Positions 1 through 9,920 are shown, counted from the first letter of the stretch. The stretch: DNA of 64,000 bases from Aquabacterium sp. (GCA_023266355.1 JAHFQM010000003.1:310001-374000), one strand, 5' to 3'. Notes: generated by a model from the sequence alone, not told the origin. Numbers and translations are program-made.

Positions 1-513
1 ACCCTGCGCCCGATCTCTGCCTGCCTCGCCTCGGCCCTGCTGGCCGCCCTGACCTTCGGCCCGGCCCACGCCCAATCTCCCGCCGAGGGCTTGGTGTCCG
101 AGCGCAGCATCTCTGCCGATGCCGCCCTGGAGCTGGCCCAGACCGCGCTGGCGCAGTGCCGCGCCGCGGGCTACAAGGTCTCGATCACGGTGGTGAACCG
201 CCACGGCCGCACGGCGCTGGCCCTGAGCGACGACGGCGCCAACCCGCACACGCTGGAAAACAGCGAGCGTAAGGCCTACACCGCCTTCAGCACCCGGGGC
301 GCGTCCGGCGAGGTGGGCAAGCGCCCCGCCGCCAACCTGGTGTCCTTCCTGCAACTGGACCGCACCACCGGTGGCGAAGGCGGCCTGCCCATCTTCGCGG
401 GCAAGGAGATCGTGGGCGCGGTCGGCATCTCCGGCGCGCCGGGGGGCGAGAAGGACGCGGCCTGCGCCCAGGCGGGCATCGAGCGCATCGCGCGCAAGCT
501 GGGCAACGGCTGA
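1..513 (+). CDS. Secreted GlcG/HbpS-family (DUF336) heme-binding-like protein, 5' end outside window
   Basis: The frame is open from base 1, so the true start lies upstream. The visible N-terminus reads as the hydrophobic core of a signal peptide ending in AHA-Q (about residues 22-25), which predicts export to the periplasm. The mature part has the GlcG/HbpS pattern: an N-terminal helix (ISADAALELAQTALAQC), a central strand pair (YKVSITVVNRHGR) and a glycine-rich C-terminal stretch with GAVGISGAPG. Family members bind heme or small cofactors, or sit in oxidative-stress and glycolate loci; no enzyme residue can be assigned. The 140-codon ATG/GTG-type frame beginning at base 91 is an internal start that would delete the signal peptide. 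Confidence 0.8.
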   Translation, partial: TLRPISACLASALLAALTFGPAHAQSPAEGLVSERSISADAALELAQTALAQCRAAGYKVSITVVNRHGRTALALSDDGANPHTLENSERKAYTAFSTRGASGEVGKRPAANLVSFLQLDRTTGGEGGLPIFAGKEIVGAVGISGAPGGEKDAACAQAGIERIARKLGNG

Positions 514-560
514 GTCGCCAGGGTCGAACCCGCAGCCAAACGGCCGGCCTAAAAACCTGC

Positions 561-896
561 CTAACGGCCTGCCCACCGCCACCAGGGCCTGAACGCCCAC
601 CAGCGGCGCAGCCCGGGCCCGCACAGCCGATGTCGCTCGAAATGGCAAGGTTGCGGCCCCACGGCCTCCACCACCACCTCCTGGGCCTGCGCGGCCACGT
701 GCCCGCAGCCGGGCTGGAGCAGGTGGTCCAGCGCATCGCCCTCGCGGGTCAGCCACAGCGCGCCCCGGCGCACCACCACGGTCTCGCCGGGGCGCAGCTT
801 CAGGCGGCGCACCTCGCCCTGCGGCAGAGCTTGTGCTTGCGGGAAGGGGGGCTGCAGGGCGGGGTCTGACAGCAGGGTGGCGCGGGTGGCGGGCAT
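561..896 (-). CDS. DUF2917 family protein
   Basis: A 111-residue protein with a cupin-like small beta core: LPQGEVRRLKLRPGETVVVRRG, then ALWLTREGD, typical of DUF2917, whose function is unknown. The tail after about residue 80 is arginine/tryptophan rich and poorly conserved in appearance. It is transcribed away from the MocR regulator that starts at 1097, across a 200-bp spacer containing a direct repeat, so it may be a target of that regulator. The ATG at 896 is the first in frame. Function is not assignable from sequence. Confidence 0.72.
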   Translation of the reverse strand: MPATRATLLSDPALQPPFPQAQALPQGEVRRLKLRPGETVVVRRGALWLTREGDALDHLLQPGCGHVAAQAQEVVVEAVGPQPCHFERHRLCGPGLRRWWAFRPWWRWAGR

Positions 897-1036
897 GGCG
901 AGCTTTCAGGGTTTGGCGCGCTTGCAGTGGCCTGCAAGCGGCTGAGGTGCATGTCCACCACCTTAGGCGCCACCTGCCCGGTGCAACAGGCACAGCGCTG
1001 CACTGGCTGAGGGGTGACAGCCCCCACACGGCCGCG

Positions 1037-1079
1037 TCTGTGCCTGTCAAGCGCGGCCTCATCTGTGCTGGTCAAGCGC
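1037..1079. promoter_or_regulatory. Direct repeat upstream of MocR gene, candidate operator
   Basis: Two 18-bp copies of TCTGTGCNNGTCAAGCGC lie at 1037-1054 and 1062-1079, 16 of 18 bases identical, with a 25-bp period, ending 17 bp before the MocR start at 1097. On the minus strand each copy carries TTGAC, a -35-like element facing the DUF2917 gene. MocR proteins such as GabR are known to bind direct repeats near their own promoters. That this pair is such a site is inference. Confidence 0.5.
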
Positions 1080-1096
1080 ACCGAAGTCCGTACAGA

Positions 1097-2533
1097 ATGG
1101 TCCGCATGCACGCCCATGCCGACACCCTGTACCTGAAGATCGCCGATGCCATGGCGCGCCAGATCCGCACCGGCACGCTGCCACGCGGTGAGCGCATCCC
1201 CTCCGTGCGCAACCTGGCCAGCCAGCACGGGGTGTCGCAATCGACCGTGGTGCAGGCCTACCGCACGCTGGAAGACGCCCGCCTGATCGAGGCCCGCCCG
1301 CGCTCGGGCTATTTCGTGGCCGCGCGGCCACCCCAGCTGCCCGAGCCCGACACCTCGCGCCCGCCGCGCCGCTCGGTCAGCGTGGGCATCAGCGCCATGG
1401 CCGCCAAGATGGCCAGCCTGGCCCACCACCCGGACTACGTCTCCTTTGGCGCGGCCTGTCCCGAAGCGTCGCTGTTCGCGCAGGAGCGTGTGCGCCGCGC
1501 CGTCAGCCGCGCCACGCAGCGCCACCGCGGCACGCTGTGCCAGTACCCCTTCGGCCCGGGCGACGAGTCGCTGCGCCGCGCCATCGCGCGCCACGTGCTG
1601 CGCATGGGTTGCCACATCGACGCCGACGACATCGTCGTCACCAGCAGCTGCCTGGAGTCGATCAGCCTGTGCCTGCGCACGGTCACGAAGCCGGGCGATG
1701 TGGTGGCGCTGGAATCGCCCACGTACTACGGCTTCCTCGACATCCTGGAAAACCTCGGCCTGCGCGCGCTCGAAATCCCCACGCACCCGCGCACCGGCCT
1801 GTCGCTGGACGCGCTGCAGCTCGCGCTCGACACCCAACCCATCAAGGCGCTGCTGGCCGTGCCCACGCTGTCCAACCCGATCGGCGCGAGCATGCCGGTG
1901 CCCGAACGCAAGCGCCTGGTGCAGATGCTGGCGCGCCACAAGGTGCCCATGATCGAGGACGTGCTCTACAACGACCTGTGCGAAGAAGACGACCGCCGCC
2001 GCGCCGTGCAGTCCTTCGACACGGCCGGCCAGGTGATGCTGTGCGGCTCGTTCAGCAAGACCATCGCGCCGGGCCTGCGCCTGGGCTGGATCGCCGCGCC
2101 CGCCTGGACCGAGCGCCTGCAGCGCCTGAAGGCCGCCACCAGCGGCAGCGAGACGGTGATGCTGCAGCGCGCCCTGGCCGACCTGCTCACCCAACCCGGC
2201 ATCGAGGCGGGCTACCGTCAGCTGCGCGGCGTGGTGGCGGCGCGGGTGGACGAAGCCCGCGGCCTCATCTCGCGGCACTTCCCCAAAGGCACGCGCGTGA
2301 CGGCGCCGGCCGGCGGCTTCATCCTGTGGCTGGAGTTGCCAGGGGAGATCGACACCGTGGCCCTGTTCGAGGCCTGCCTGGACGAGCACATCTGCATCGC
2401 GCCGGGCAGCTTGTTCAGCGCCACCGACCGCTTCCGCCACTGCATGCGGCTGGGGCTGGGCGGCAAGTGGGGCGATGCCGAGCGGCGCGCGCTGGCCCGG
2501 GTGGGCAAGCTGGCCGAGGCGCTCAAAACCTGA
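1097..2533 (+). CDS. MocR-type transcription regulator (GntR wHTH plus class I aminotransferase domain)
   Basis: 478 residues. Residues about 10-75 are a GntR winged helix (LPRGERIPSVRNLASQHGVS, then STVVQAYRTLEDARLIEARP), followed by a linker and a fold-type I PLP domain. The PLP domain shows the NPIGASM region and the lysine loop FSKTIAPGLRLGW. MocR proteins use the aminotransferase fold to sense PLP and amino-compound ligands. Start: ATG 1097 or ATG 1106 both fit because the winged helix begins directly after; the open frame upstream to 833 is not supported by any motif. It is divergent from the DUF2917 gene. The ligand cannot be told from sequence. Confidence 0.9.
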   Translation: MVRMHAHADTLYLKIADAMARQIRTGTLPRGERIPSVRNLASQHGVSQSTVVQAYRTLEDARLIEARPRSGYFVAARPPQLPEPDTSRPPRRSVSVGISAMAAKMASLAHHPDYVSFGAACPEASLFAQERVRRAVSRATQRHRGTLCQYPFGPGDESLRRAIARHVLRMGCHIDADDIVVTSSCLESISLCLRTVTKPGDVVALESPTYYGFLDILENLGLRALEIPTHPRTGLSLDALQLALDTQPIKALLAVPTLSNPIGASMPVPERKRLVQMLARHKVPMIEDVLYNDLCEEDDRRRAVQSFDTAGQVMLCGSFSKTIAPGLRLGWIAAPAWTERLQRLKAATSGSETVMLQRALADLLTQPGIEAGYRQLRGVVAARVDEARGLISRHFPKGTRVTAPAGGFILWLELPGEIDTVALFEACLDEHICIAPGSLFSATDRFRHCMRLGLGGKWGDAERRALARVGKLAEALKT

Positions 2534-2563
2534 TGGGGTTGGCGCTGGCCGCCATCACGCGAC

Positions 2564-3511
2564 TCACTCCGCAGACCCCAGGCGCACCGGACCCCGGCCC
2601 CACAAGCCCAGCGGCAGGGGCTGGCCCAGGTAGGCACCGGTTTTCGCGGGCGCATCAAAGCGCACATCGGGCTTGGGCGCGCGCTCATAGAGCGGCAGCA
2701 CCTTGGTCAGGTTCTGCTCGATCTCGGTGATGCGCGTGCTGCCTGCCGGGTGGGTGGACATCCACTGCGGCGGTGCGCCCTTCGACGCCGCCGACATCTT
2801 GCGCCACAGGCTCACGCCGGCGCGGGGGTCGTAGCCGGCACGCGCGGCCAGCTCCATGCCGACCAGGTCGGCCTCGGACTCGTCTTCGCGGCTGAACTTC
2901 AGCGTCAGCAACTGCCCGCCCATGTTGAGCAGCGAGTCGCCCACGCTGCCCAGGCCCAGCAGGCCGGAGATCAGGTTGGCGCCCAGGCGCGTGGCCGCGC
3001 CCTTGCCCATGCGCTCGCGGGCGTGCTCGCGCAGGGCATGCGCGATCTCGTGGCCCATCACCATGGCGACCTCGTCGTCGGTCAGCTGCAGTTGGTCGAG
3101 GATGCCCGTGTAGAAGGCGATCTTGCCGCCCGGCATGCAGAAGGCGTTGAGCTCTTTCGACTGCAGCACCACCACCTGCCACTGCCACTGACCGGCGCGG
3201 CGGTTCCAGGGCAGGCTGAACGGGATGATGCGCTTGGCGATGGCGCGCAGGCGCATGACCTGCGGGTGGTTGTCGGGCAGCAAGGCGCGCTGGTTGCGGG
3301 CGTCCTGCACCAGCTGGCCGTACTGCTGCTGGGCGGCGGCCTCGACCTGCTCGGCCGGCACCAGGCGCGTGAAGCCGGACTCCTTGCCCACCTCCACGCC
3401 CTCACGGGCCTGGGCCACGGGTGCCCCCAAGCCCAGCGCCAAAGCCAGCGCCAGGCACACAGCAGACATCGGGGAGCGCCGGGGCGCAGCAGGGCGGGAG
3501 AAGCGGGTCAT
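2564..3511 (-). CDS. Periplasmic M48-family zinc metalloprotease
   Basis: 315 residues. A basic N-terminus and hydrophobic stretch ending near PVAQA (residues 31-35) form a signal peptide. The zinc motif HEIAH sits at residues 154-158, and the third ligand is probably the glutamate of ESEAD (about residue 213), as in the LoiP/YcaL/BepA branch of M48 peptidases. These act in outer-membrane protein quality control. The start is the ATG at 3511 just before the signal peptide; the reading frame stays open much further upstream into the transporter gene, but that part is a shadow. The gene follows the AmpG-like permease with a 77-bp gap. Confidence 0.9.
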   Translation of the reverse strand: MTRFSRPAAPRRSPMSAVCLALALALGLGAPVAQAREGVEVGKESGFTRLVPAEQVEAAAQQQYGQLVQDARNQRALLPDNHPQVMRLRAIAKRIIPFSLPWNRRAGQWQWQVVVLQSKELNAFCMPGGKIAFYTGILDQLQLTDDEVAMVMGHEIAHALREHARERMGKGAATRLGANLISGLLGLGSVGDSLLNMGGQLLTLKFSREDESEADLVGMELAARAGYDPRAGVSLWRKMSAASKGAPPQWMSTHPAGSTRITEIEQNLTKVLPLYERAPKPDVRFDAPAKTGAYLGQPLPLGLWGRGPVRLGSAE

Positions 3512-3588
3512 GGTGGGCAGCGAGCGGATGTGGGCGCAACGAGGGCGAACAAGGGGTGGGTCAACAGGTGGGGGCAGGCCTCCAGCCT

Positions 3589-5124
3589 TCAACGCGGCGG
3601 GTCGCCATCCAGCATACGCCGCACCGCAGGCAGCAGCACATAGGCCGGGAAGGACAGGAAAAAGGTCAGCAGGAAGAAGGCGCCGTAGCCCATTTGCTCG
3701 ACCCCCAGGCCGCCGGCCCAGCCCGCCACCGCCCGCGAGAACGCGAAAATCGACGACAGGATGGCGTATTCGGTGGTGGCGCGCTGCTTGCTCGTGATGC
3801 CCATCAGGAAGGCCATGAACGCGCCCGTGCCCAGGCCGCCGGTGAAGCTCTCCAGCGCGCTGGCGGCGTACACCACGCCTTGGTAGTAGGCGCTCACTTG
3901 CATGCCAGGCTCGGTGTGTGGGACCGTCCAGGCCGCCAGGGTGTAGCCCAGGTTGGATGCCGCCTGCGCCAGCCCCAGCACCCACAGGCCTTTGAAGATG
4001 CCGGCGCGGTCCACGTACCAGCCGCCCGCCAGGCCGCCGGCGATCGACAGCCCCAGGCCGACGTTGACGCTGACCAGGCCGATCTGCGCCGGGGTGAAGC
4101 CGGCGTCCACCCAGAAGGGTTTGACCATGAAGCCCATGGCGGCGTCGCCCAGCTTGAACAGCAAGATGAAAGCCAACACCGCCAGCATGCCCGGCCGGGC
4201 CAGCAGGCCCACCCAGGCGCCGAACACCGGGCCCTCGGCCAGGGCCTGGGCGCGCGGGTGGCGGGCGGCCATCACCATCAGGCTGGCGCCCAGCATCATC
4301 AAGCCCACGGGCACCGCGCCCTTGAACCACCAGGTGCCGCTGACCGCCATCACGGGCGCCCAGCCGGCAGCTTTGCCCACCGGCCCCAGCACCGGCCACA
4401 GCAGGCCCGCCAGCACCAGGCCCAAAGCCAGCAGCCACAGCGGCTGCGCCTTCAGGGCAGACCACTCGTCGGCGGCGGCACCGGCCACGCGCGGCGGGCG
4501 CGGCGGCTGCGCCGGCGCCATCAGCACCATGGTGCCATTGAGCAGCATCAGCACCGCGCCCAGGCCATAGGCGGCACCCCAGGCGGGCTGGCCCGGCGTG
4601 CCCAACCAGCCGGCGGCCACCAGCATGCCGCCTGCGGCCAGCATGCCCACGCGGTAGAAACCGATGCGCAGGCCGTTGGCCACGCCGTACTGGTCCTTGC
4701 GCAGCAGCTCGATGGTGTAGCCGTCGGTGGCGATGTCGTTGGTGGCCGACAGCACCGTGAAGGCCGCCAGCAGCACCCAGGGCCAGCTGGCGCCGGCGCT
4801 CAAGGCCTCGGGCTGCCAGGCCAGGGCCGCCAGCACGCAGGCCATGCCGCCGTTGGCCGCGGCCATCCACAGCCGGTGGCCGCGCCAGGCATCGACCAGC
4901 GGCGCCCACAAAAATTTCACGGTCCAGGCCAGGCCGAGCAGGCTGAGCAGGCCGATCTCGGCCGTGCCCACGCCCGCCTGCCTCATGTGCACGGGAAACA
5001 GGTCGAAGAACAGGCCCAGGGGCAGCCCTTCGGAAAAGTACAGCAGCGCCACCCAGAACATCGGGCTGCGGCTTGTCGGGGGCCGCGTGGTGTCGGCAGG
5101 CAAGGTCGAAGGCATGGTGCCCAT
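3589..5124 (-). CDS. AmpG-like major facilitator superfamily permease
   Basis: About 511 residues with roughly twelve to fourteen hydrophobic segments spread along the whole length. The opening ([20 protein letters not shown]) and the [10 protein letters not shown] segment after TM4 resemble the AmpG/PAT branch, which imports muropeptides (anhydro-sugars) or acetyl-CoA. Muropeptide recycling is therefore likely but not proven. Starts at ATG 5124 or ATG 5115 are both possible; the TTG/GTG-type extension to 5181 adds residues without family character. The gene lies upstream of the M48 protease on the same strand and is divergent from the chemoreceptor at 5278. Confidence 0.82.
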   Translation of the reverse strand: MGTMPSTLPADTTRPPTSRSPMFWVALLYFSEGLPLGLFFDLFPVHMRQAGVGTAEIGLLSLLGLAWTVKFLWAPLVDAWRGHRLWMAAANGGMACVLAALAWQPEALSAGASWPWVLLAAFTVLSATNDIATDGYTIELLRKDQYGVANGLRIGFYRVGMLAAGGMLVAAGWLGTPGQPAWGAAYGLGAVLMLLNGTMVLMAPAQPPRPPRVAGAAADEWSALKAQPLWLLALGLVLAGLLWPVLGPVGKAAGWAPVMAVSGTWWFKGAVPVGLMMLGASLMVMAARHPRAQALAEGPVFGAWVGLLARPGMLAVLAFILLFKLGDAAMGFMVKPFWVDAGFTPAQIGLVSVNVGLGLSIAGGLAGGWYVDRAGIFKGLWVLGLAQAASNLGYTLAAWTVPHTEPGMQVSAYYQGVVYAASALESFTGGLGTGAFMAFLMGITSKQRATTEYAILSSIFAFSRAVAGWAGGLGVEQMGYGAFFLLTFFLSFPAYVLLPAVRRMLDGDPPR

Positions 5125-5277
5125 TGTAGAAACCCTGCTGACATCCCGAGAAAGACCCTGGAAAAGCGGACTTGTTCGCACCTTTTCGCTTCAGACCCTC
5201 GGCCATCATGCCGATACACCAGGGGTCATGCCGGCAGCGCTTTGTCCGTGTTCCGGCCCCCTGACGCAGGAGTCAAG

Positions 5278-7164
5278 ATGAACTTTCGCACCAAAATCTG
5301 GATGTTGCCGATCAGCGCGGCAGCGGTCTTTGTCGTCGGCGTGACGATCAGCTTCGTGGTGGGCAACCGCACGTCCAGCGTGCTCAGCCACCTGCGCGAC
5401 ATCGACAACCCCCACATGGCCCACGTCCAGACCCTGGACCGCAGCGCCGAGCAACTGCGCCTGACGCTGCAGACCGCCGCCGTGGAAGGCGACGTGGCCA
5501 AGCTGAAAGACACCGAAGCCATGGTCAACGCGGCGCACGAGGCCGTGGCCGGCATGCGCAAGCTGCCCGAGAAAACCGAAGTCGCCCAGGCCCTGGGCAC
5601 CGCCTTCGACAACTACCAGACCTCCGCCCTCGGCGCCACGCGCGCCCTGCTGACCCAGCAGCCCCCCGGCGACCTGGTCACCAAGATGCAGACCACGCAG
5701 GCCGCGCTGCAAAAGTTGCTGGACCAGCACAAGGCCGCCGCCAAGGAAGCCATCGAAGCCGCCCAGACCGAAGCCACCAGCGGCGTGGACACCAACCTGT
5801 GGGTGACCGTGCTGACCGGCGTGATCGTGCTGGGCGTGCTGGGCGCCGCCTCGGCCGCCATCGTGGCCTCGGTGTGGAAAGACCTGGGCGACGAGCCCAC
5901 CCTGCTGCGCGACCTGGTCAGCCGCATCGCCGACGGCCACCTCGACATGCAGCTGCACCACCAGGCCGGTGACGAGCACTCGCTGCGCGCCTCGGTGGTG
6001 ACAATGACGCACAAGCTGCGCGACACCATCAGCGTGATCCGCCTGGCCACCGATTCCATCTCGACGGCATCGTCCGAGATCGCCACGGGCAACCAGGACC
6101 TGTCCAGCCGCACCGAGCACACCGCCTCGAACCTGCAGCAAACGGCCAGCTCCATGGAGCAGCTGACCGGCACCGTGCGCCAAAGCGCCGACGCCGCTCG
6201 CCAAGCCAACCAACTGGCCTCGGGCGCCGCCACCGCCGCCGAGCGCGGCGAGCAGATCGTCTCTCAGGTCGTGGCCAACATGTCCGAGATCGATGGCGCC
6301 AGCCGCAAGATCACCGACATCATCACCGTGATCGACGGCATCGCTTTCCAGACCAACATCCTGGCGCTGAACGCGGCCGTGGAAGCCGCGCGGGCCGGCG
6401 AGCAAGGCCGTGGCTTTGCCGTGGTGGCAGGCGAAGTGCGCACCCTGGCGCAACGCTCGGCCAACGCCGCCAAGGAAATCAAGACCCTGATCAATGCCTC
6501 CAGCGAGAAGGTGGAGTCGGGCTCGAAGCTGGTGCAGGACGCCGGCACCTCGATGGTGGAGATCCTGACCAGCGTCAAGCGCGTGTCGGACATCATCGGC
6601 GAGATCAGCGCGGCCTCGACCGAGCAGAGCCAGGGCATTGGCTCGGTGAACGTGTCGGTGACGCAGCTCGACCAGATGACGCAGCAGAACGCCGCGCTGG
6701 TGGAGGAATCCGCCGCAGCGGCCGAGAGCCTGAAAGAGCAGGCCACGCGCCTGGCTTCTGCCGTGTCCGCCTTCAAGCTGGGCACGCAGAAGGTGCACGC
6801 CGAACCGGTGATGCACGTGAGCCACCACGCGGCCCCTGTGCGCACGGTGCACACTGCCGTGCACGAGGCGAAACACGAGGCCAAGCACGTGATCGCCAAG
6901 GCCCAGGCGCAAGCCAGCACCGGTCACGCGCCCACGGTGACCGAGGTCAAGCCGCTGAGCAAGCCGGTCAGCACGGCCGCGAGCCGCCCTCGCCTGCCCA
7001 CGCCGATTGCCGCGGCGGCCAAGGCGGCCCCGGTCAAGTCGAACGCGAGCGCAGCCACGGCCACGGCCGGCAGCGCCGCGACCACCGTGGCCAGCGCCGC
7101 CAGCGCCGCCAGCTTCACGCCGGCCGCCACGGCCCACGACGACAGCGACTGGGAAACCTTCTGA
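5278..7164 (+). CDS. Methyl-accepting chemotaxis protein with C-terminal CheR/CheB-docking pentapeptide
   Basis: 628 residues. TM1 spans about residues 8-29, a mainly helical periplasmic four-helix-bundle-like sensor follows, and TM2 lies near residues 180-205. A HAMP-like stretch is followed by the coiled-coil signalling domain with the invariant hairpin tip ([20 protein letters not shown]). A long Ala/His/Pro-rich linker ends in DWETF, matching the xWxxF pentapeptide by which high-abundance receptors tether CheR and CheB. The start is firmly placed: GCAGGAG lies about eight bases upstream of ATG 5278. Ligand unknown. Confidence 0.94.
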   Translation: MNFRTKIWMLPISAAAVFVVGVTISFVVGNRTSSVLSHLRDIDNPHMAHVQTLDRSAEQLRLTLQTAAVEGDVAKLKDTEAMVNAAHEAVAGMRKLPEKTEVAQALGTAFDNYQTSALGATRALLTQQPPGDLVTKMQTTQAALQKLLDQHKAAAKEAIEAAQTEATSGVDTNLWVTVLTGVIVLGVLGAASAAIVASVWKDLGDEPTLLRDLVSRIADGHLDMQLHHQAGDEHSLRASVVTMTHKLRDTISVIRLATDSISTASSEIATGNQDLSSRTEHTASNLQQTASSMEQLTGTVRQSADAARQANQLASGAATAAERGEQIVSQVVANMSEIDGASRKITDIITVIDGIAFQTNILALNAAVEAARAGEQGRGFAVVAGEVRTLAQRSANAAKEIKTLINASSEKVESGSKLVQDAGTSMVEILTSVKRVSDIIGEISAASTEQSQGIGSVNVSVTQLDQMTQQNAALVEESAAAAESLKEQATRLASAVSAFKLGTQKVHAEPVMHVSHHAAPVRTVHTAVHEAKHEAKHVIAKAQAQASTGHAPTVTEVKPLSKPVSTAASRPRLPTPIAAAAKAAPVKSNASAATATAGSAATTVASAASAASFTPAATAHDDSDWETF

Positions 7165-7205
7165 TCAGCGCGTCCATGGTGCCCTGAGCGGCGCCCTGAC
7201 CCGCT

Positions 7206-7252
7206 GCGGTCCGCGACACCGGTGCCTTCGGGCGGCCGGTCTCGCGGACCGC
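7206..7252. terminator. Long hairpin with UUCG tetraloop between convergent genes
   Basis: GCGGTCCGCGA (7206-7216) pairs perfectly with TCGCGGACCGC (7242-7252); after a C-C mismatch ACCGG pairs with CCGGT, and the apex is GCC-TTCG-GGC. It sits 41 bp after the chemoreceptor stop and ends next to the stop of the truncated gene on the other strand. No clear U-tract follows (GTCATTTC), so it may stop RNA polymerase weakly or protect RNA ends from decay rather than act as a standard terminator. Confidence 0.6.
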
Positions 7253-7253
7253 G

Positions 7254-7905
7254 TCATTTCAAGCTGACGTTGAAGAAGGCGTTGAGGCGCAGGTCCGAGG
7301 GGTGCAGCTCGGAGGGGTGGTTGTGCCGCAGGGGCGCGGCCAGCACCAGGCGCATGCTGATGCTGCGCCACTCCAGCACGGCGCCAACGCCCACGCCGGT
7401 GAGGAAGTCATCGCGCTGGATGCCCTTGAGGTTGCCCGGCCGGTAGGGGAAGGCCGCACCGTGGTCGATGAAGGCCAGCCACTGCAGGCGCGGGCTGTCC
7501 GAGCCGCTTTGCAGGTAGTCGAGCGCGCCCATGCCGTAGCGGATTTCGGCGCTCATCGAATACCCATTGCGGCCCGACAGCAGGCCTTCCGAATAGCCGC
7601 GCACCGAGTAAGCGCCGCCCACTTGGAACTGCTCGCCCGAGGGCAGCAGGCGGTTCTGCGAGTACTGCGCACCGATGCGCGAGATCAGCTGCGTGCGCTC
7701 GCCCAGGCGGTCCAGGCGGTTGCCCAGGCCGCGCCAGTAGATGAAGCCGCTGTCGCCGCCCAGGTCGTGCGAGCCGATGACGAGCTGCTGGTCGGTGTAC
7801 CAGGAATGGCCATCGGTGAAGCGGTCGCCGGCCACGCCGAGCGTGATCACGCGCTGGGTGTCGTGGGTTTGCTCGAAGCCGGAGAACAGGCTGGTCGCCT
7901 GGCCG
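7254..7905 (-). pseudogene. 5'-truncated TpsB/ShlB-FhaC-type two-partner secretion transporter
   Basis: The frame carries only the C-terminal half of a beta-barrel: alternating strands, the conserved VRGY loop motif (GGAYSVRGYSEG) and a terminal aromatic strand ending NVSLK. Full TpsB transporters are about 550-600 residues with a signal peptide and two POTRA domains; none of that is present. The family-like sequence can be followed upstream to about 7900 (LFSGFEQTHDTQRV), then turns into sequence with no barrel character, and a stop occurs at 7980. The only start inside is GTG at 7850, mid-barrel. No tpsA partner is nearby. I read it as a decayed remnant left by a deletion or rearrangement. 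Confidence 0.75.
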
Positions 7906-8094
7906 TGTCTCCCTGCTGTGTTTTGGAATGGGGACGCGAGCGTGCGCGTGTCTTGCAGTCTTGCCCGCCTTACACAAAATCACAATCCCCTACATCGTGT
8001 GGCCGGATTTGCCATGGGCCAAAAGGATGAGCCAGTCACCCAAAGCCCCGGCTTTGGGTGCTAGGCTGACGGCCGCTGCACCGCTGCCGACACC

Positions 8095-8982
8095 GTGACC
8101 GCCCCGCATCCCTCACCCGCCTCGTCCGCCCTGCGCTTCGCGGCCAACCTGTCCTGGCTCTACACCGACCTGCCCTTCCTGGACCGCTTCGCCGCGGCCG
8201 CCCGGGACGGCTTTGCCGGTGTGGAATGCCTGTTCCCGCACGAGCACCCGCTGGCCGACGTCCAGGCCCGCCTGCGCGACACGGGCCTGAGCCTGGTGCT
8301 GTTCAACGCCGAGCCCGGCGACTGGGCGGCGGGGGAGCGCGGCCTGGCCAGCCTGGACGGCCGTGAGGCGAATTTCCGCGGCAGCCTCCTCGCGGCCCTG
8401 GACCGGGCCAGCGCCCTGGGCGGCAGCCGTGGCCTCCCCCTGGTCCACGTCATGGCCGGCCTGTGCGCCGCGCCCGCAGGCAGCGCCGCGCACCAGGCCG
8501 CCTGGGAGCGCTTCGAGGAGCGCCTGGCCTGGGCAGCCGAACAAGCCCGGGCCCACGGCATCACCCTGACCATCGAGCCCATCAACCCGCGCGACATGCC
8601 CGGCTACCTGCTGACCCGCCAGCACGAGGCCCACGGCATCGTCCAGCGCATCGGCTCGGCGCATCTGCGCGTGCAGATGGACCTCTACCATTGCCAGATC
8701 GTTGAAGGCGACGTCACCACGCGCCTGCGACACTGGCTGCCCACCGGCCAGGTCGGCCACCTGCAGATCGCAGGCGTGCCCGACCGCAACGAGCCCGACC
8801 GGGGCGAGCTGCACCACCCCTGGCTCTTCGACGAACTGCAGCGCCTGGGCTGGTCCGGCTGGATCGGCTGCGAATACCGCCCGCGCGCTGCCCCCCGACC
8901 CGACGCCCCCGGCGCTGCGACCACGCAGGGCCTGGGCTGGCGCCCGCATCCACATGAAAGGAGTACACATCATGCTGGTTGA
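8095..8982 (+). CDS. Hydroxypyruvate isomerase-family TIM-barrel protein (Hyi/OtnI-like)
   Basis: 295 residues starting at GTG 8095. The sequence follows the Hyi pattern: FAANLSWLYTDLPFLDRF at the start, the glutamate strand LTIEPINPRDMPGYLL, the metal/substrate strand VQMDLYHCQIVEGD and the final GWIGCEYRP glutamate. Family enzymes interconvert hydroxypyruvate and tartronate semialdehyde or isomerise 2-oxo-tetronates. The C-terminus is Pro/Arg rich and overlaps the next gene by 11 bp, so the two are likely co-transcribed. No gcl or glxR is in view, so the pathway is uncertain. Confidence 0.85.
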   Translation: MTAPHPSPASSALRFAANLSWLYTDLPFLDRFAAAARDGFAGVECLFPHEHPLADVQARLRDTGLSLVLFNAEPGDWAAGERGLASLDGREANFRGSLLAALDRASALGGSRGLPLVHVMAGLCAAPAGSAAHQAAWERFEERLAWAAEQARAHGITLTIEPINPRDMPGYLLTRQHEAHGIVQRIGSAHLRVQMDLYHCQIVEGDVTTRLRHWLPTGQVGHLQIAGVPDRNEPDRGELHHPWLFDELQRLGWSGWIGCEYRPRAAPRPDAPGAATTQGLGWRPHPHERSTHHAG

Positions 8983-9850
8983 CTTCCCCGAGACCGTCCG
9001 CACCCGCGACGGCCTGAACCTCTTCCTGCGCCACTGGCCCCTGGCCGGCGTGCGCCCCGCCCCCTGCGTCGCTGTGCTCGTCCACGGCCTGGGCGAGCAC
9101 AGCGGCCGCTACGAACACGTGGCCGCCAGCCTCAACCAGCAAGGCTGGGCGGTCGTCGGCTACGACCACCGCGGCCATGGCCGCTCGCCCGGCAAGCGCG
9201 GCGTGCTCAACGAGGGCGACGACTTCCTGCACGACCTCGCCGCCGTCATCGACGCCACCCGCGCGGCCTACCCCGACCGCCCGCTGCTGCTGGTCGGCCA
9301 CAGCCTGGGGGGCGCCATCGCCGCGCGCTTCGTGGCCGCCCTGGCCCGCCCGGTGGAAGATGCCGCCAGCGCGCCCTGGTCGCGCCCGGTGACGGCGCTG
9401 GTGCTGTCCTCGCCGGCCCTGGCCATCCCCATCAGCGCGGTGCAAAAGGCCTTGCTGGCCACCGTGGGCAAGCTCACGCCCGACATCGCGGTGTCCAACG
9501 GCCTCAAGTCGGAATGGATCTGCCACAACCCCGCCACCGTCGCCGCCTACCTGGCCGACCCGCTGGTGCACGACCGCGTCAGCGGCCGCCTCAGCACCTG
9601 GCTGCTGCAAGCCGGCGAGACCGTGCGCCAGCGCGCGCCCGGCTGGCTCACGCCCACCCTCGTCATGTGGGGCGGCGAAGACCGCTGCGTGCTGCCGCAA
9701 GGTTCGGCCGATTTCGCTGCCGCCGCACCGGCCAGCCTGGTCACCAGCCACCCCTGGCCGCAGCTCTCCCACGAGATCTTCAACGAGGCCGAGCAGGCCC
9801 AGGTGCTCGCCGTGATGAGCGACTGGCTCAAGCGCGTGTTCGGGGGCTGA
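8972..9850 (+). CDS. Alpha/beta hydrolase, monoacylglycerol lipase/lysophospholipase type
   Basis: 292 residues. The oxyanion region (LVHGLGEHSGRYEHVA), the YDHRGHGRSPG strand and the nucleophile elbow GHSLGG match the Hydrolase_4 lysophospholipase family; the acid lies in WGGEDRCV and the histidine near QLSHEIFNE. AAAGGAG directly ahead of ATG 8972 fixes that start over the earlier ATG at 8954. It overlaps the end of the isomerase gene. The predicted role is hydrolysis of monoacylglycerols or lysophospholipids in the cytoplasm or at the inner membrane. Confidence 0.88.
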   Translation: MLVDFPETVRTRDGLNLFLRHWPLAGVRPAPCVAVLVHGLGEHSGRYEHVAASLNQQGWAVVGYDHRGHGRSPGKRGVLNEGDDFLHDLAAVIDATRAAYPDRPLLLVGHSLGGAIAARFVAALARPVEDAASAPWSRPVTALVLSSPALAIPISAVQKALLATVGKLTPDIAVSNGLKSEWICHNPATVAAYLADPLVHDRVSGRLSTWLLQAGETVRQRAPGWLTPTLVMWGGEDRCVLPQGSADFAAAAPASLVTSHPWPQLSHEIFNEAEQAQVLAVMSDWLKRVFGG

Positions 9851-9920
9851 GCCTGCCACGGCGCCCTCACGGTTTTGGAGGATGATGTCGGGTTTCCCGC
9901 CAAGCACCTCCAGACCCACC

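Noticed and set aside
800..2440. 546-codon frame antisense to the first MocR gene
   Set aside because: Composition is His/Ala/Arg/Gly biased without any domain, whereas the sense frame has a complete winged helix and PLP domain.
2564..5209. Open frame of about 880 codons through the M48 protease and the permease
   Set aside because: The protease begins at a clear signal peptide at 3511; upstream the frame translates to low-complexity Gly/Ala/Arg sequence, while the permease is in another frame with real membrane helices. High GC keeps shadow frames open.
5206..7137. 643-codon frame antisense to the first chemoreceptor
   Set aside because: Typical antisense shadow of a high-GC coiled-coil gene; no family features.
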